A DNA stretch of 64,000 bases from Paraburkholderia bryophila (GCF_003269035.1 NZ_QLTK01000018.1:1-64000), one strand, 5' to 3'; shown: positions 14,984 through 25,028, counted from the stretch's first letter. Translations and numbers: made by a program. Notes: generated by a model from the letters alone, not told the origin.

Positions 14984-17581
14984 GTGGATGCAATGACGAT
15001 CGACCCGACGCCGGCCGAAGCCGAAGCGTGCGCTTCGCCGATGGACTCGCCTTGGCCGCAACGCCTCGACAGCGGCTGGCAATGCGTGAGCACGCCACCG
15101 GGCGCTTGCGCGTCGCCCGCCGACCTGCCCGCGCAAGGCTGGCTCGCCGCGCCGGTGCCCGGCACGATCGCGAGCGCCCGGCGTGCCGCCGGCCAGTTCG
15201 ACCTCACGCATCCCGCCCCGCTCGCCTTCGACGATCACTGGTATCGACTCACGCTCAACGGCAGCGGCCGGCGTCGCCTGCGGCTGCACGGTCTGGCCAC
15301 GCTCGCCGAAGTCTGGGTGGACGGCGTGAAGCGTCTCGATTCCGATTCGATGTTCGTCGCTCACGATCTCGACGTCGAACTGAACGGCCGCACCACGCTC
15401 GCGCTGTGCTTCCGCTCGCTGACTCCCGCGCTCACGGCCAAACGCTCGCGCGCGCGCTGGCGGCCACGCCTCGTCACGCAGCCCACACTTCGCAATGTGC
15501 GCACCACCTTGCTTGGCCATATGCCGGGCTGGTGTCCTTCGGTGCAGGCAGTGGGACCATGGCGGCCCATCGAATTGCTGAGCGACGCGCGCCACGCGAT
15601 CGACACGCTCGATCTGACGAGTCGCGTCGATCACGACGACGGCGTTGTTTCGCTAACGCTACGTTTTGTGCATCCGCAGGTTGGCGACGACTGTCATGCA
15701 TCGTTAAATTGCGGCGATGCCGTTTCGTCTTTGCAATGGACCGACGCCTACACACTGAGCGGCAGCGTCCGTGTACTTCACGCCCAACGCTGGTGGCCGC
15801 ACACGCACGGCGAGCCCACGTTATATCCGCTGACATTGCAGCTCGATGACGCCAGTGTGTCAGCCGGGCCGTGGTCGCTCTCGCTCGGCTCGATCGGTTT
15901 TCGCAGTATCGACGTGGAGCGCGGCGCGGACGGCATGGGCTTCGCCTTGCGCATCAACGACACACCCGTGTTCTGCCGCGGCGCCTGCTGGACCAGCGCG
16001 GATCTCGTCACGCTCGCCGGCAGCGAGGCGCAACTGCGTCACGCCTTCGCGCTGGCCCGCGACGCGGGCATGAACATGCTGCGCGTGGGCGGCACCATGG
16101 TGTACGAATCCGATACGTTCTACGCACTCGCCGACGAATACGGCCTGCTGATCTGGCAAGACTTCGCGTTGGCGAATTTCGACTACCCGAACGACGCTGC
16201 GTTCAGCGCGTCGATCGAACGCGAAGCGAGCCAGTTTCTGACCCGCACGCGGCGCTTCGCGGCGCTCGCGGTGCTCTGCGGCGGCAGCGAAGTCGACCAG
16301 CAGGCGGCCATGTTCGGCCTGCCGCCTTCGATGCGCGCGCAACCTTTATTCACCGAACTGTTGCCCGCGATCGCCGCGCGCGAGCGCCCCGATGTGCCGT
16401 ACGTCGGCAACTCGCCGTCGGGCGGCGTGTGGCCGTTTTCGACTAATGAGGGTATTACCCATTACTACGGCGTCGGCGCGTATCAACGACCGCTCGACGA
16501 CGTGCGCCGCACCCAGGTGCGGTTCGCCGCGGAGTGCCTCGCGTTCGCCAACGTGCCCGACAACGCCACGCTGCACGACGCGCTCGGCACGATTCACGCG
16601 CACGATCCGCGCTGGAAAGCCGCGGTGCCGCGAGACCCCGGCGCGGGCTGGGATTTCGACGACGTGCGCGACCACTACCTCCAATCGCTCTACGGCGTGG
16701 ACCCGGCGCGCCTGCGCTACGAAGACCCGGAGCGTTACCTGGATCTGTCGCGCGCGGTGGTCGCCGATCTGATGAGCGACGTGTTCGCCGAATGGCGCCG
16801 CGCGGGCTCCGGTTGCGGCGGCGCGCTGGTCTGGCAGTTGCAGGATCTGCGCGCCGGCGCGGGCTGGGGCGTGATCGACGCCACGGGACGGCCTAAAAGC
16901 GCGCTGCACGGCCTCGCGCAGACGCTCCAACCCACCCAGGTGCTCATCACCGACGAAGGCCTCAACGGCCTCGATATTCATCTGCTGAACGAGCGTGCCG
17001 AACCGTTGCACGCGCAACTGGAACTGGTGTGCCTGCGTGACGGCTGTGTGAAAGTGGCGTCCGCGAGCCGTGACCTCGAACTCGCGCCGCACAGCGCACA
17101 GCGGCTGAGCGCTGCCGATTGCCTCGGCCAGTTCTTCGACTTCACGCACGCGTACCGCTTCGGCCCGCGCGCACACGACGTCACGATCGCGACACTGCGT
17201 GACGCGGCGGACGGACGGGTCGTGTCGGAAGCGTTTCATCTGCCGCAGCGGCGCGCCGGCGAGCGCCATGATCTGGGCTTGAGCGTGACGGTCGAGCGCA
17301 ATCCGGCGGGCGACGGCTGGCAACTCGTCATCGAAGCGAAGCGCTTCGCGCGCTTCGTTCATATCAATGACACACACTACCGGGCTGCGCGCGACTGGTT
17401 TCATCTGCCGCCGAATCGCCCTTGCGTCGTGCCGCTGATCCCACATGTCGAACTTCGCGCCGAACTTCGCGATATGGTTGCGTCCGCATCCAACCCGGTG
17501 TTTAAAGCTGACGCAACATGCGTGGCGCCGGCCGGCGAAGTGCGTGCCGTCAATGCTATTTCCGCCACTTTTTACGGCTGA
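14984..17581 (+). CDS. glycoside hydrolase family 2 protein, beta-mannosidase-like
   Basis: The 865-residue protein has no signal peptide and should be cytoplasmic. An N-terminal jelly-roll and beta-sandwich region (FDDHWYRLTLNGSG, LATLAEVWVDGVKR) leads to the TIM barrel with INDTPVFCRGACW, AGMNMLRVGGTMVYESDTFY and EYGLLIWQDFALANFDYP, the beta-mannosidase signature. Glu436 in LCGGSEVDQQ stands at the acid/base position and Glu517 in VRFAAECLAF at the nucleophile position. The surrounding sequences depart from the usual WSGNNE and SEFG, so specificity may differ. It is the last gene of the carrier-protein operon, 72 bases after DUF1839, and may trim or hydrolyse a mannoside intermediate or a mis-made lipid-linked unit. 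Confidence 0.75.
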   Translation: MDAMTIDPTPAEAEACASPMDSPWPQRLDSGWQCVSTPPGACASPADLPAQGWLAAPVPGTIASARRAAGQFDLTHPAPLAFDDHWYRLTLNGSGRRRLRLHGLATLAEVWVDGVKRLDSDSMFVAHDLDVELNGRTTLALCFRSLTPALTAKRSRARWRPRLVTQPTLRNVRTTLLGHMPGWCPSVQAVGPWRPIELLSDARHAIDTLDLTSRVDHDDGVVSLTLRFVHPQVGDDCHASLNCGDAVSSLQWTDAYTLSGSVRVLHAQRWWPHTHGEPTLYPLTLQLDDASVSAGPWSLSLGSIGFRSIDVERGADGMGFALRINDTPVFCRGACWTSADLVTLAGSEAQLRHAFALARDAGMNMLRVGGTMVYESDTFYALADEYGLLIWQDFALANFDYPNDAAFSASIEREASQFLTRTRRFAALAVLCGGSEVDQQAAMFGLPPSMRAQPLFTELLPAIAARERPDVPYVGNSPSGGVWPFSTNEGITHYYGVGAYQRPLDDVRRTQVRFAAECLAFANVPDNATLHDALGTIHAHDPRWKAAVPRDPGAGWDFDDVRDHYLQSLYGVDPARLRYEDPERYLDLSRAVVADLMSDVFAEWRRAGSGCGGALVWQLQDLRAGAGWGVIDATGRPKSALHGLAQTLQPTQVLITDEGLNGLDIHLLNERAEPLHAQLELVCLRDGCVKVASASRDLELAPHSAQRLSAADCLGQFFDFTHAYRFGPRAHDVTIATLRDAADGRVVSEAFHLPQRRAGERHDLGLSVTVERNPAGDGWQLVIEAKRFARFVHINDTHYRAARDWFHLPPNRPCVVPLIPHVELRAELRDMVASASNPVFKADATCVAPAGEVRAVNAISATFYG

Positions 17582-18210
17582 ATTCACACGCCGGTCAGGC
17601 CGGTCCTTCAAGAACCGCATGAAACCTCGCGCTGCGCGAAGCCGCCTGTCTGGTCTGCGGAATGACTGTCGGAATTTGCCCGACTAACGGCGGCGCGAAC
17701 CGGGCGATTCGTACGGCACCGTACGCAGCGTATCGAACACTTCTGAATCAAATCCGGCACATCCCGGACACCCCTCGACAACCCTCATGCAAAGGGCATT
17801 GCATTCCTGAGACACCCTCTTCAAGGCCTCGCAAAGCACCCACAAACTCAATTCGATCAACAAGTTAAGTCGGATAAAAACCCCTCGCGCGAGAGCGGCC
17901 GCCGATTCGTGTGTTGTACAGATATGAAACAAAAAGCCACATTTTGCTTCGCGCGTCGTCAAGTCTTCGCTCGCTGCGCCGCACCAGTGCTGGTTTTCCC
18001 TATCGTTGGCACGCTCCTCGCTAAAGGAAGAGCGCGACACCGCGTCACCGCAAACGAGATCTACAAAAACGGCGGCGGCGCACCAGGCCAATACGGGGCC
18101 GGTCCTGTTCATCCTCGCTGCTCGCCAGGCAGCACGTCGTTATAAGGATGCAGGCATCGGATCAAAAACAGGGAGTCACGCAGCGCGCGACTTCCACGCG
18201 AGGACCGATC
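17582..18210. other. 629-base intergenic region upstream of the Crp/Fnr gene
   Basis: No gene is supported here. Open frames in it have no family resemblance and mixed composition. Part of it (about 17,740-17,900) is richer in A and T than its surroundings, so promoters of the downstream regulator probably lie in this area. I see no strong terminator after the GH2 gene and no clear tandem or inverted repeat. Confidence 0.5.
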
Positions 18211-18945
18211 ATGTTGACACTTCAATCAGATCTGCACGGCAACCATTTGCTCGGCGCATTGCCTTCCCACGAATGGCAGGCGCTAGCTCCGCATCTCGAA
18301 CTGGTTCACCTGCGCACTGAGCAGTTGCTGTGCGACTCCGGTCAACGTATCCATCACGTCTACTTCCCCACCACCGCGATCATCTCGATGCTCTCGACGA
18401 TGGAAGACGGCAGCTCCGTCGAAATCGCCGCAGTGGGCCGCGAAGGCATGACCGGCGTGCCGGTGCTGACAGGCGGCGAAACCATGCCGAACCGCGTGCA
18501 GGTGCAATGCGCCGGCTTCGCATACCGCATGAGCGCACAGGCACTCAAGCAACAGTTCGCGCGCTCGGACTTCCTGCGCCGGTTGATGCTGCTGTACATG
18601 CACGCACTGCTCACCCAGGTCGCGCAAACCGCCGCCTGCAATCGTCACCACGCATTGAACAAGCAGTTGTGCCGCTGGCTGCTGATCGAAGTGGACCGCG
18701 TGGCGTCGAACGATCTGACCGTCACCCAGCAACTGATCGCCGACATGCTCGGCGTGCGCCGCGAAGGCATTACCGAAGCGGCCGGCAAGTTGCACGACGA
18801 AGGCCTGATTCACCACAGCCGCGGGCATATCAAGGTGCTCGACCGCAAAGGCCTCGAAGCCCGTGCCTGCGAATGCTACGGCCTCGTGAAGCGCGAATTC
18901 GACCGCCTGCTGCCGCGTCTGCGCCAGGCCGAAACGGTCGAATAA
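18211..18945 (+). CDS. Crp/Fnr-family transcriptional regulator
   Basis: The 244-residue protein has an N-terminal cyclic-nucleotide-binding-like beta-roll (HLRTEQLLCDSGQRIHHVYF, SSVEIAAVGREGMTGVPVL), a dimer helix and a C-terminal winged helix with TVTQQLIADMLGVRREGITE as the recognition region. It has no N-terminal FNR-type cysteine cluster. I chose the ATG at 18211 because GAGG lies 7-8 bases upstream. The gene is 35 bases before the sugar transferase, so it probably regulates the polysaccharide genes. Crp/Fnr proteins that bind cyclic di-GMP control exopolysaccharide in Burkholderia, but I cannot tell the ligand of this one. Confidence 0.85.
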   Translation: MLTLQSDLHGNHLLGALPSHEWQALAPHLELVHLRTEQLLCDSGQRIHHVYFPTTAIISMLSTMEDGSSVEIAAVGREGMTGVPVLTGGETMPNRVQVQCAGFAYRMSAQALKQQFARSDFLRRLMLLYMHALLTQVAQTAACNRHHALNKQLCRWLLIEVDRVASNDLTVTQQLIADMLGVRREGITEAAGKLHDEGLIHHSRGHIKVLDRKGLEARACECYGLVKREFDRLLPRLRQAETVE

Positions 18946-18980
18946 GTGCGGGTTCGTTCGACTATCGGGTGATTTCAATC

Positions 18981-20375
18981 ATGTTCAGGAATACTGCGCG
19001 ATGCCTCGATGCACTCTTCGTGATTGCGGGAGGCCTGCTCGCTCACTGGATGCGCTTTTCGACGCCGATCGCGTTGTCCGACACCGAGCGCCTGTTGATC
19101 GCCTTCAACTGCGTGCTGGTGCTGCTGCTGTTCCCCGGCTTCGGTGTGTATGACACGTGGCGCGGCAAAGCCTTGAGCTCGATGCTGGCGCGCGTCGCCG
19201 CCGCCTGGCTGGTGGTCGTCGCCACCGCCCTGGTGCTGGCGTTCACGCTGCATCGCATGGACGCGGTGTCGCGTTTATGGTTCGGCTATTCGACGCTGAT
19301 TTCCGGCGCGTTGATCGTCGTCACCAAGTGCGTCGTGCACGTGGCGCTGCGCAGCGTGCGCCGTCGCGGCATGAACTTTCGCACCGTCGCGATCGTCGGG
19401 GCGCCCGGCTTCTCGCGCACGCTGCTCGCCCATCTGGAGCACGCGCCGCAAGCGGGCTTCAAACCGGTCTGCGTGTTCGATACGAGCGACACGCGCATCG
19501 ACGGCACCGGCGCCCATGGCGCGCGAATGAAACGCCTGCCGGTGCTGACCGATCTGAATATGTTCGTCAACAAGGTGCGCGACGAACATGTGAACGAAGT
19601 GTGGCTCGCGTTGCCGCTCTCGGAGGAACACACCATCTACCGGTTCACGCGGCTCTTCAGGAACGACTTCGTGAATCTCCGTTTCATTCCGGACGTGCGC
19701 AGCCTGTCGCTGTTCAACCATGCGCTGGTCGACGTGGTCGGTTTACCGACGCTGAATCTGAGCGCAACGCCCTTCTCGTCGCCGCAAATGTGGCCCAAGC
19801 TGATCTTCGACCGGCTGTTCGCGGCGGCCGCGCTGCTCGCGCTCGCGCCGGTGTTCGTGGTGCTCGCGATCGGCATCAAGCTGAGTTCGCCGGGACCGGT
19901 GTTCTTCCGCCAGACGCGCAAAGGCGTGGACGGCCAGCCGTTCGCGATCTACAAATTCCGTTCGATGACCGTGCATCACGAAGCACATGGCCAGATCACG
20001 CAGGCCACGCGTCACGACATGCGCGTCACGAAACTCGGCAGCTTCATGCGCCGCACCAGCCTCGACGAGTTGCCGCAGTTTCTCAACGTGCTGCTCGGAC
20101 AGATGTCGGTGGTCGGTCCGCGTCCGCACGCGGTCGAACACGACGATCTCTACAAGGATCAGGTGTACGGCTACATGTATCGCTACCGCATCAAGCCGGG
20201 CATTACCGGCTGGGCCCAGGTGAACGGCTATCGCGGCGCCACCACCAAGGTGGAAAAGATGGAGGCGCGCGTCAAGTTCGATCTGTTCTATATCCATAAC
20301 TGGTCGTTCTGGTTCGACATGAAGATCGTGCTGATCACGATTTTCAAAGGCTTTGTCGGCCACAACGCATTCTGA
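18981..20375 (+). CDS. undecaprenyl-phosphate sugar phosphotransferase (WcaJ/BceB type)
   Basis: The 464-residue protein starts polysaccharide synthesis by moving sugar-1-phosphate, usually glucose, to undecaprenyl phosphate at the inner membrane. The N-terminal half has about four membrane helices and a CoA-binding-like domain ([19 protein letters not shown]). A fifth hydrophobic segment ([19 protein letters not shown]) precedes the catalytic domain with [48 protein letters not shown] and the C-terminal [14 protein letters not shown] chose the ATG at 18981; the frame is open further upstream only because it overlaps the Crp gene. The GT2 gene starts 2 bases after its stop. Confidence 0.92.
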   Translation: MFRNTARCLDALFVIAGGLLAHWMRFSTPIALSDTERLLIAFNCVLVLLLFPGFGVYDTWRGKALSSMLARVAAAWLVVVATALVLAFTLHRMDAVSRLWFGYSTLISGALIVVTKCVVHVALRSVRRRGMNFRTVAIVGAPGFSRTLLAHLEHAPQAGFKPVCVFDTSDTRIDGTGAHGARMKRLPVLTDLNMFVNKVRDEHVNEVWLALPLSEEHTIYRFTRLFRNDFVNLRFIPDVRSLSLFNHALVDVVGLPTLNLSATPFSSPQMWPKLIFDRLFAAAALLALAPVFVVLAIGIKLSSPGPVFFRQTRKGVDGQPFAIYKFRSMTVHHEAHGQITQATRHDMRVTKLGSFMRRTSLDELPQFLNVLLGQMSVVGPRPHAVEHDDLYKDQVYGYMYRYRIKPGITGWAQVNGYRGATTKVEKMEARVKFDLFYIHNWSFWFDMKIVLITIFKGFVGHNAF

Positions 20376-20377
20376 CC

Positions 20378-21328
20378 ATGCCACTCGGGAAACCGTTGCT
20401 GAAAGTCTCCGTGATCGTGCCGACCTATCGCCGGCCGGCCGACCTCACGCGCTGCCTCGCGGCGTTGCAACGACAATCGCGCGCGCCGGACGAAGTCATC
20501 GTGATAGCGCGCGGCGACGACGCCATGACGCACGCCGCGCTGCGCGATCCGGCCGTGCCGGGCAAGCTGCCGCTCACGGTGGCGCTGGTCGATGTGCCGG
20601 GCCAGGTCGCGGCGCTCAATCGCGGGCTCGATGCCGCCGGCGGCGACGTGCTCGCCATCACCGACGACGACGCCGCGCCGCACGCCGACTGGGTGGCGCG
20701 GATCGCTGCCGCGTTCGAGGACGACCCTCGTCTGGGCGGCCTCGGCGGACGCGACTGGGTGCATGAAAAAGGCCGCGTGCTGGACGGCGAACGGCAGCGC
20801 GTGGGCAAGGTCACGGCAGCCGGCATGATCACCGGCAATCATCACCTCGGCGTCGGCGACGCACGCGAAGTCGACATTCTGAAGGGCGCGAACATGAGCT
20901 ACCGGCGCGACGCGGTGCGCGCGCTGCGTTTCGACGTGCGTCTGCGCGGCACCGGCGCGCAGGTTCATAACGACATGGCGTTCAGCCTGAGCGTCAAGCA
21001 CGCCGGCTGGAAGCTGATGTACGACCCGCGGGTGGCCGTCGATCATTACCCCGCGGAACGTTTCGACGACGACCAACGCTTCGCATTCAACGACGCGGCT
21101 TTCTATAACGCGTCTTTTAATCTCCGACTCATCATGTGCGAAACCTTGACGCCTGCGGGCCGATGGGCATTCGTCGCGTACTCGACGCTGATCGGCAACC
21201 GCGCGGACCCGGGTTTCGTGCGCGCGTTGTCGCTGGCATTCGAGCGCGGCGGCGTGGTACTGGCGCTGCGCAAATGGTGGGTCGGTTTACGCGCAATGCG
21301 CGGGGCATGGCAGGAAGCGGTGCGTTGA
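20378..21328 (+). CDS. GT2-family glycosyltransferase
   Basis: The 316-residue GT-A fold protein starts MPLGKPLLKVSVIVPTYRRP. It contains the donor-binding GGDVLAITDDDAAPHADW (D-x-D region), GGLGGRDWV, and KGANMSYRRDAVRALRFD, in which conserved residues hold the acceptor. It follows the sugar transferase by 2 bases and so probably adds the second sugar of the repeat unit. The C-terminus (about residues 230-316) has a hydrophobic part that could associate with the membrane. Confidence 0.88.
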   Translation: MPLGKPLLKVSVIVPTYRRPADLTRCLAALQRQSRAPDEVIVIARGDDAMTHAALRDPAVPGKLPLTVALVDVPGQVAALNRGLDAAGGDVLAITDDDAAPHADWVARIAAAFEDDPRLGGLGGRDWVHEKGRVLDGERQRVGKVTAAGMITGNHHLGVGDAREVDILKGANMSYRRDAVRALRFDVRLRGTGAQVHNDMAFSLSVKHAGWKLMYDPRVAVDHYPAERFDDDQRFAFNDAAFYNASFNLRLIMCETLTPAGRWAFVAYSTLIGNRADPGFVRALSLAFERGGVVLALRKWWVGLRAMRGAWQEAVR

Positions 21329-21366
21329 AGAGCATGGCGCACAGGCTTCACGCGAGGGACCAAACA

Positions 21367-22566
21367 ATGACTATCAAGACGATCGCCGCCGGGCTCGCGG
21401 CGGCATCTCTATGCGCCTGTTCGCTGGCGCCGGGGCCGTATCTCGACACCAACCGCCTGACACCGCCCGCGCCGCCCGAGCAGACCGCGGACAAGTTTCC
21501 GGTGCATGCGATCGACGTCGCGTACTTCCGCCAGCAGCGCGCGGCGGCGGTGCCGGCCGTCTGCCCGTTGTCGTGCCTGAGCGCCCAGACCCGCGCGGGC
21601 TACGACTACCGGCTGGGTATCGGCGACCAGTTGAGCATCATCGTCTGGGATCACCCGGAACTGACCGGCGGCGGCACCGGCGTGGCGAGCCTGCCGCCGC
21701 TGCCAGGCGCCGGCAGCAGCGCGGCGCCCTCGCCCGGACCGACGCAGACGCAAGGCGCGACCCCCATCGCGCCGGCGCTGACGGGCGGCGGCGAAGGGGG
21801 TCTCGCGGTGCGGGTCGCCAACAACGGCACGATCTTCTTCCCGCGCGTGGGCCGCATCAAGGTGCAAGGCCTGGACGCGCAGCAGGTTCAGGAAATGTTG
21901 ACGAAGCGTCTGTCGAAGACCATTCGCGATCCGCAGCTCGACGTGCGCGTCTCGGGCTTCAACAGCCAGTCGGTGCAGGTCACCGGCAACCTGCGCACGC
22001 CGGCTTCGGAAGCGATCACCGACGCGCCGCTCACCGTGCTCGATGCCATCAATCGCGCGGGCGGCGCGTTGCCCGACGCGGACCTGCAGAACGTCGGCGT
22101 GACGCGCAACGGCAAACGCTACACCGTCGACGTCGCCGCGCTGCTCGAAACCGGCGATCCGCAGCAGAACGTGCTGCTCAAGGACGGCGACATCATCGAC
22201 GTGCCCGACCGCTCGAACAGCCGCGTGTTCGTGCTCGGCGAAGTCAACAAGCCGACCTCGCTGCCGATGAACCGCGGCCGCCTGACGCTCGCCGACGCGC
22301 TCACGGGCGCAGGCAGCCTCGACGTCAAGACCGGCGACCCGCGTTTTGTCTACGTGGTGCGCGGGGCCGACAAAACGCTCACGCCGGATGTCTATCAGCT
22401 CGACATGACCCAGGTCGACGCGCTGATGCTGATGACCAAGTTCGAATTGCAACCGAAGGACGTGGTGTACGTGCAGGTCTCGAATGCGGCGCGCTTCAAC
22501 CGTGCGCTCGAACAGATCACGCCGACGCTGCAGTCGCTGTTCTACACCGTGCAGCTCTCCCGATGA
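21367..22566 (+). CDS. wza: polysaccharide export outer-membrane lipoprotein (Wza/BceE type)
   Basis: The 399-residue protein forms the outer-membrane channel for the polymer. It starts MTIKTIAAGLAAASLCAC, with the lipobox cysteine at residue 18. Polysaccharide export motifs follow: YDYRLGIGDQLSIIVWDHPE, GTIFFPRVGRIKVQGLDAQQ, TKRLSKTIRDPQLDVRVSGF, and SLBB domains with NLRTPASEAITDAPLTVLDA and FVLGEVNKPTSLPMNRGRLT. An insertion of some 45 residues rich in Pro, Gly and Thr (about residues 105-148) splits the first export domain right after DHPE. The ATG at 21367 has GAGGGA 7 bases upstream. The Wzc gene follows 22 bases downstream. Confidence 0.92.
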   Translation: MTIKTIAAGLAAASLCACSLAPGPYLDTNRLTPPAPPEQTADKFPVHAIDVAYFRQQRAAAVPAVCPLSCLSAQTRAGYDYRLGIGDQLSIIVWDHPELTGGGTGVASLPPLPGAGSSAAPSPGPTQTQGATPIAPALTGGGEGGLAVRVANNGTIFFPRVGRIKVQGLDAQQVQEMLTKRLSKTIRDPQLDVRVSGFNSQSVQVTGNLRTPASEAITDAPLTVLDAINRAGGALPDADLQNVGVTRNGKRYTVDVAALLETGDPQQNVLLKDGDIIDVPDRSNSRVFVLGEVNKPTSLPMNRGRLTLADALTGAGSLDVKTGDPRFVYVVRGADKTLTPDVYQLDMTQVDALMLMTKFELQPKDVVYVQVSNAARFNRALEQITPTLQSLFYTVQLSR

Positions 22567-22588
22567 CGCGCACGCAACGGAGTCTCCT

Positions 22589-24991
22589 ATGAGTACGTAC
22601 GACATGCTGGAGCCGGGACCGCCCGGCGGCGACGAAGACGCGGTGATGCGCGATCTGCTGCGCACGGTGATGGATCAGATCTGGTGGGTGCTGGGTATTG
22701 CCGGCAGCATCATTCTGGCCGCGGTGATCTATACGAAGATCGCCACCCCGATCTATTCCGCCGACGCCCTGTTGCAGGTCGACACGCAAAGCAATAACGG
22801 CGGCGCGCAGAACCCGAATTCGCCGTCGCTCGTGCCGACCGCCGGCCCGATGCATACCGACGCCGAGATCGAAATCATCAAGAGCCGCGCGGTGGTCGAG
22901 CCGGTGGTCGAGCAGTTCAAGCTGAACTTCAGCACGGCGGCGAAGACCATGCCGGTGCTCGGCAAGATCACGTCGATGTTCACTCATCCGGGACAGCCGC
23001 TCGGCGCCTTCCTCGGCATGCGTTCGTATGCATGGGGCGGCGAGCAATTCGAGGTCGATTCGATCACGGTGCCGAAAGCGCTCGAAGGCGCGCGGCTGAC
23101 GCTGCATGTCCTCGACGAAGGCCGTTATCAACTTACCGATGCGTACGGCCAGGAGATCCTGACCGGCGTGGCCGGCCAGCCCGCGACCGGCGGCGACGTC
23201 ACGCTGTTCGTCAGGAAGCTCGTGGCGCGCCCCGGCACGACCTTCTACGTGACGCGCTTCAACCAGCTCGACGCCGTGTCCGGTCTCGCCGCCGGCCTGC
23301 AGGTCAGCGAGAAAGGCCGCGACACCGGCGTCGTGCAACTGTCGTACATGGGCACCGATCCGCACGCGATCACCGCGATCACCAACGCGGTGGCCGCCTC
23401 GTATCTGGCGCAGCGCACCGAACGCGCGCAGGAAGAAGCGAGCCATATGCTCACGTTCCTGAACAGCGAATTGCCGCATCTGCGCGACGAGGTGAAGAAG
23501 GCGGAGACCGCGCTGTCGCAGTATCAGTCGAAAGTGGGTTCGTTCCAGCCGACTCAGGAAGCCGGCGTGTATCTCGCCGGTGGCCTCGATTACGAGAAGC
23601 AGATCGCGACGTTGCGCATTCAGCGCGCGCAACTGCTGCAACGCTTCACGCAGGAAGCGCCGGAAGTGCAGCAGGTCGATGCGCAAATGGCCGCGTTGAC
23701 ACGCGAGAAAGCGCGCTTCGAAGATCACTTCACCACGCTGCCGAGTTCCGAGCGCAATGCCCTCGCTTTGCAACGCGACGCCAAGGTCGCCGAGGAAATC
23801 TACGTGGCGCTGCTGAACAAAACCCAGGAGCTGTCGATTTCGCGTGCCGGGACGATCGGCAACGTGCACATCATCGACGACGCGTTGCTGCCGTCGCAGC
23901 CGGTGCGACCGAAATCCGCGCTGATTATTTCGGCAGGCACGCTGCTCGGTGTGATCGGCGGCATTCTGTTCGCGTTTTGCCGCCGCACGTTCTTCACCGG
24001 CGTGGCCGATCCCGAGTTCGTCGAGCGGCGTTTTCAGTTGCCGATTTTCGGCTCGATCGCCTTCAGTCCGGAACAGGCGCGCGCCGACAAGCAGTTGAGC
24101 GCCCAGCGCCGGGCCGCCCTGCCCGCGCCGCGCTCCACGCCGACCGAGGTGCCCGCGTTGCCGTCGGGCGTGATCGCGCGGCTGCGCCCCGGCGCGACGG
24201 CGGCAGTAAGCAAGGCGCGCCGCCGCGCCAGCGTGCCGGTCGGCACGCAGACCGTGATTTCGTCGGGCAAAACGCCGACGCGGCCGCTGCTGGTCAAGAC
24301 GCATCCGTACGATTCGACGGTGGAAGGCTTGCGCGGGCTACGCGCCACGCTGCAGTTCGGCCTGCTCGAAGCGCCGAACCGTATCGTCGCGATCACGAGC
24401 CCGGCACCGTCGGACGGCAAAAGCTTCCTGTGCGCGAACCTCGCCGCGCTGATCGCGGAGTCCGGCAAGCGCGTGCTGCTGATCGACGCCGACCTGCGAC
24501 GCGGCCGGCTCGCGCAATATCTCGGCCGCTCGCCGCATGGCGGGCTGACCGAACTGCTGACGGGTCAGGTCGATCTGGAAACCGCGGCGCGCGCCACCGG
24601 CGTGGACGGCTTGCACTTCATCGCGGCGGGCGCTTATCCGCCGAATCCGTCGGAGTTGTTAACGTCGGCGCGCTTCAGCGAAATCCTCGCGCGCTTCGAG
24701 CAGGAGTTCGATCTGGTGATCGTCGACACGCCGCCGCTGCTGGCCGTGGCCGATGCCGCGGTGGTGGCCAATCTGGCCGGCTCGACGGTGCTGGTGATGC
24801 GCGCCGGCGCTCACACCGAAGGACACCTGGCCGAAGCGCTGAAGAAACTGCGGCGCGCGCGCGCCCGCGTGGTGGGCGGCGTGATGAATGCGGTGCCTTT
24901 GAAGAGCCACAATCGCAACGGCACCTATGACTACGCGTACGCCTACACGTATTCCGCCGGCGATCCGCCGGATATCGATGCGCCGCAATAG
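22589..24991 (+). CDS. wzc: polysaccharide co-polymerase with tyrosine autokinase domain (Wzc/BceF type)
   Basis: The 800-residue inner-membrane protein controls chain length and export. An N-terminal Wzz domain is flanked by two membrane helices (VLGIAGSIILAAVIYTKIA and ALIISAGTLLGVIGGILFAF), with a periplasmic coiled-coil between them. The C-terminal BY-kinase has Walker A at residues 603-612 (SPAPSDGKSF, Lys611), Walker A' (VLLIDADLRRG) and Walker B (DLVIVDTPPLL). The tyrosine cluster at the C-terminus comprises residues 780, 782, 784, 786 and 788 and is the probable autophosphorylation site. GGAG lies 6 bases before the ATG at 22589. No matching low-molecular-weight phosphatase gene is in the window. 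Confidence 0.93.
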   Translation: MSTYDMLEPGPPGGDEDAVMRDLLRTVMDQIWWVLGIAGSIILAAVIYTKIATPIYSADALLQVDTQSNNGGAQNPNSPSLVPTAGPMHTDAEIEIIKSRAVVEPVVEQFKLNFSTAAKTMPVLGKITSMFTHPGQPLGAFLGMRSYAWGGEQFEVDSITVPKALEGARLTLHVLDEGRYQLTDAYGQEILTGVAGQPATGGDVTLFVRKLVARPGTTFYVTRFNQLDAVSGLAAGLQVSEKGRDTGVVQLSYMGTDPHAITAITNAVAASYLAQRTERAQEEASHMLTFLNSELPHLRDEVKKAETALSQYQSKVGSFQPTQEAGVYLAGGLDYEKQIATLRIQRAQLLQRFTQEAPEVQQVDAQMAALTREKARFEDHFTTLPSSERNALALQRDAKVAEEIYVALLNKTQELSISRAGTIGNVHIIDDALLPSQPVRPKSALIISAGTLLGVIGGILFAFCRRTFFTGVADPEFVERRFQLPIFGSIAFSPEQARADKQLSAQRRAALPAPRSTPTEVPALPSGVIARLRPGATAAVSKARRRASVPVGTQTVISSGKTPTRPLLVKTHPYDSTVEGLRGLRATLQFGLLEAPNRIVAITSPAPSDGKSFLCANLAALIAESGKRVLLIDADLRRGRLAQYLGRSPHGGLTELLTGQVDLETAARATGVDGLHFIAAGAYPPNPSELLTSARFSEILARFEQEFDLVIVDTPPLLAVADAAVVANLAGSTVLVMRAGAHTEGHLAEALKKLRRARARVVGGVMNAVPLKSHNRNGTYDYAYAYTYSAGDPPDIDAPQ

Positions 24992-25028
24992 ACCGGGTTG
25001 CCGGGTAGGTTGAGAGAACCTCCACCAA

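Noticed and set aside
17684-18112. 142-codon minus-strand frame in the gap before the Crp/Fnr gene
   Set aside because: Composition is irregular (many Cys), no ribosome site is visible and I recognise no family; not strong enough to list as a gene.
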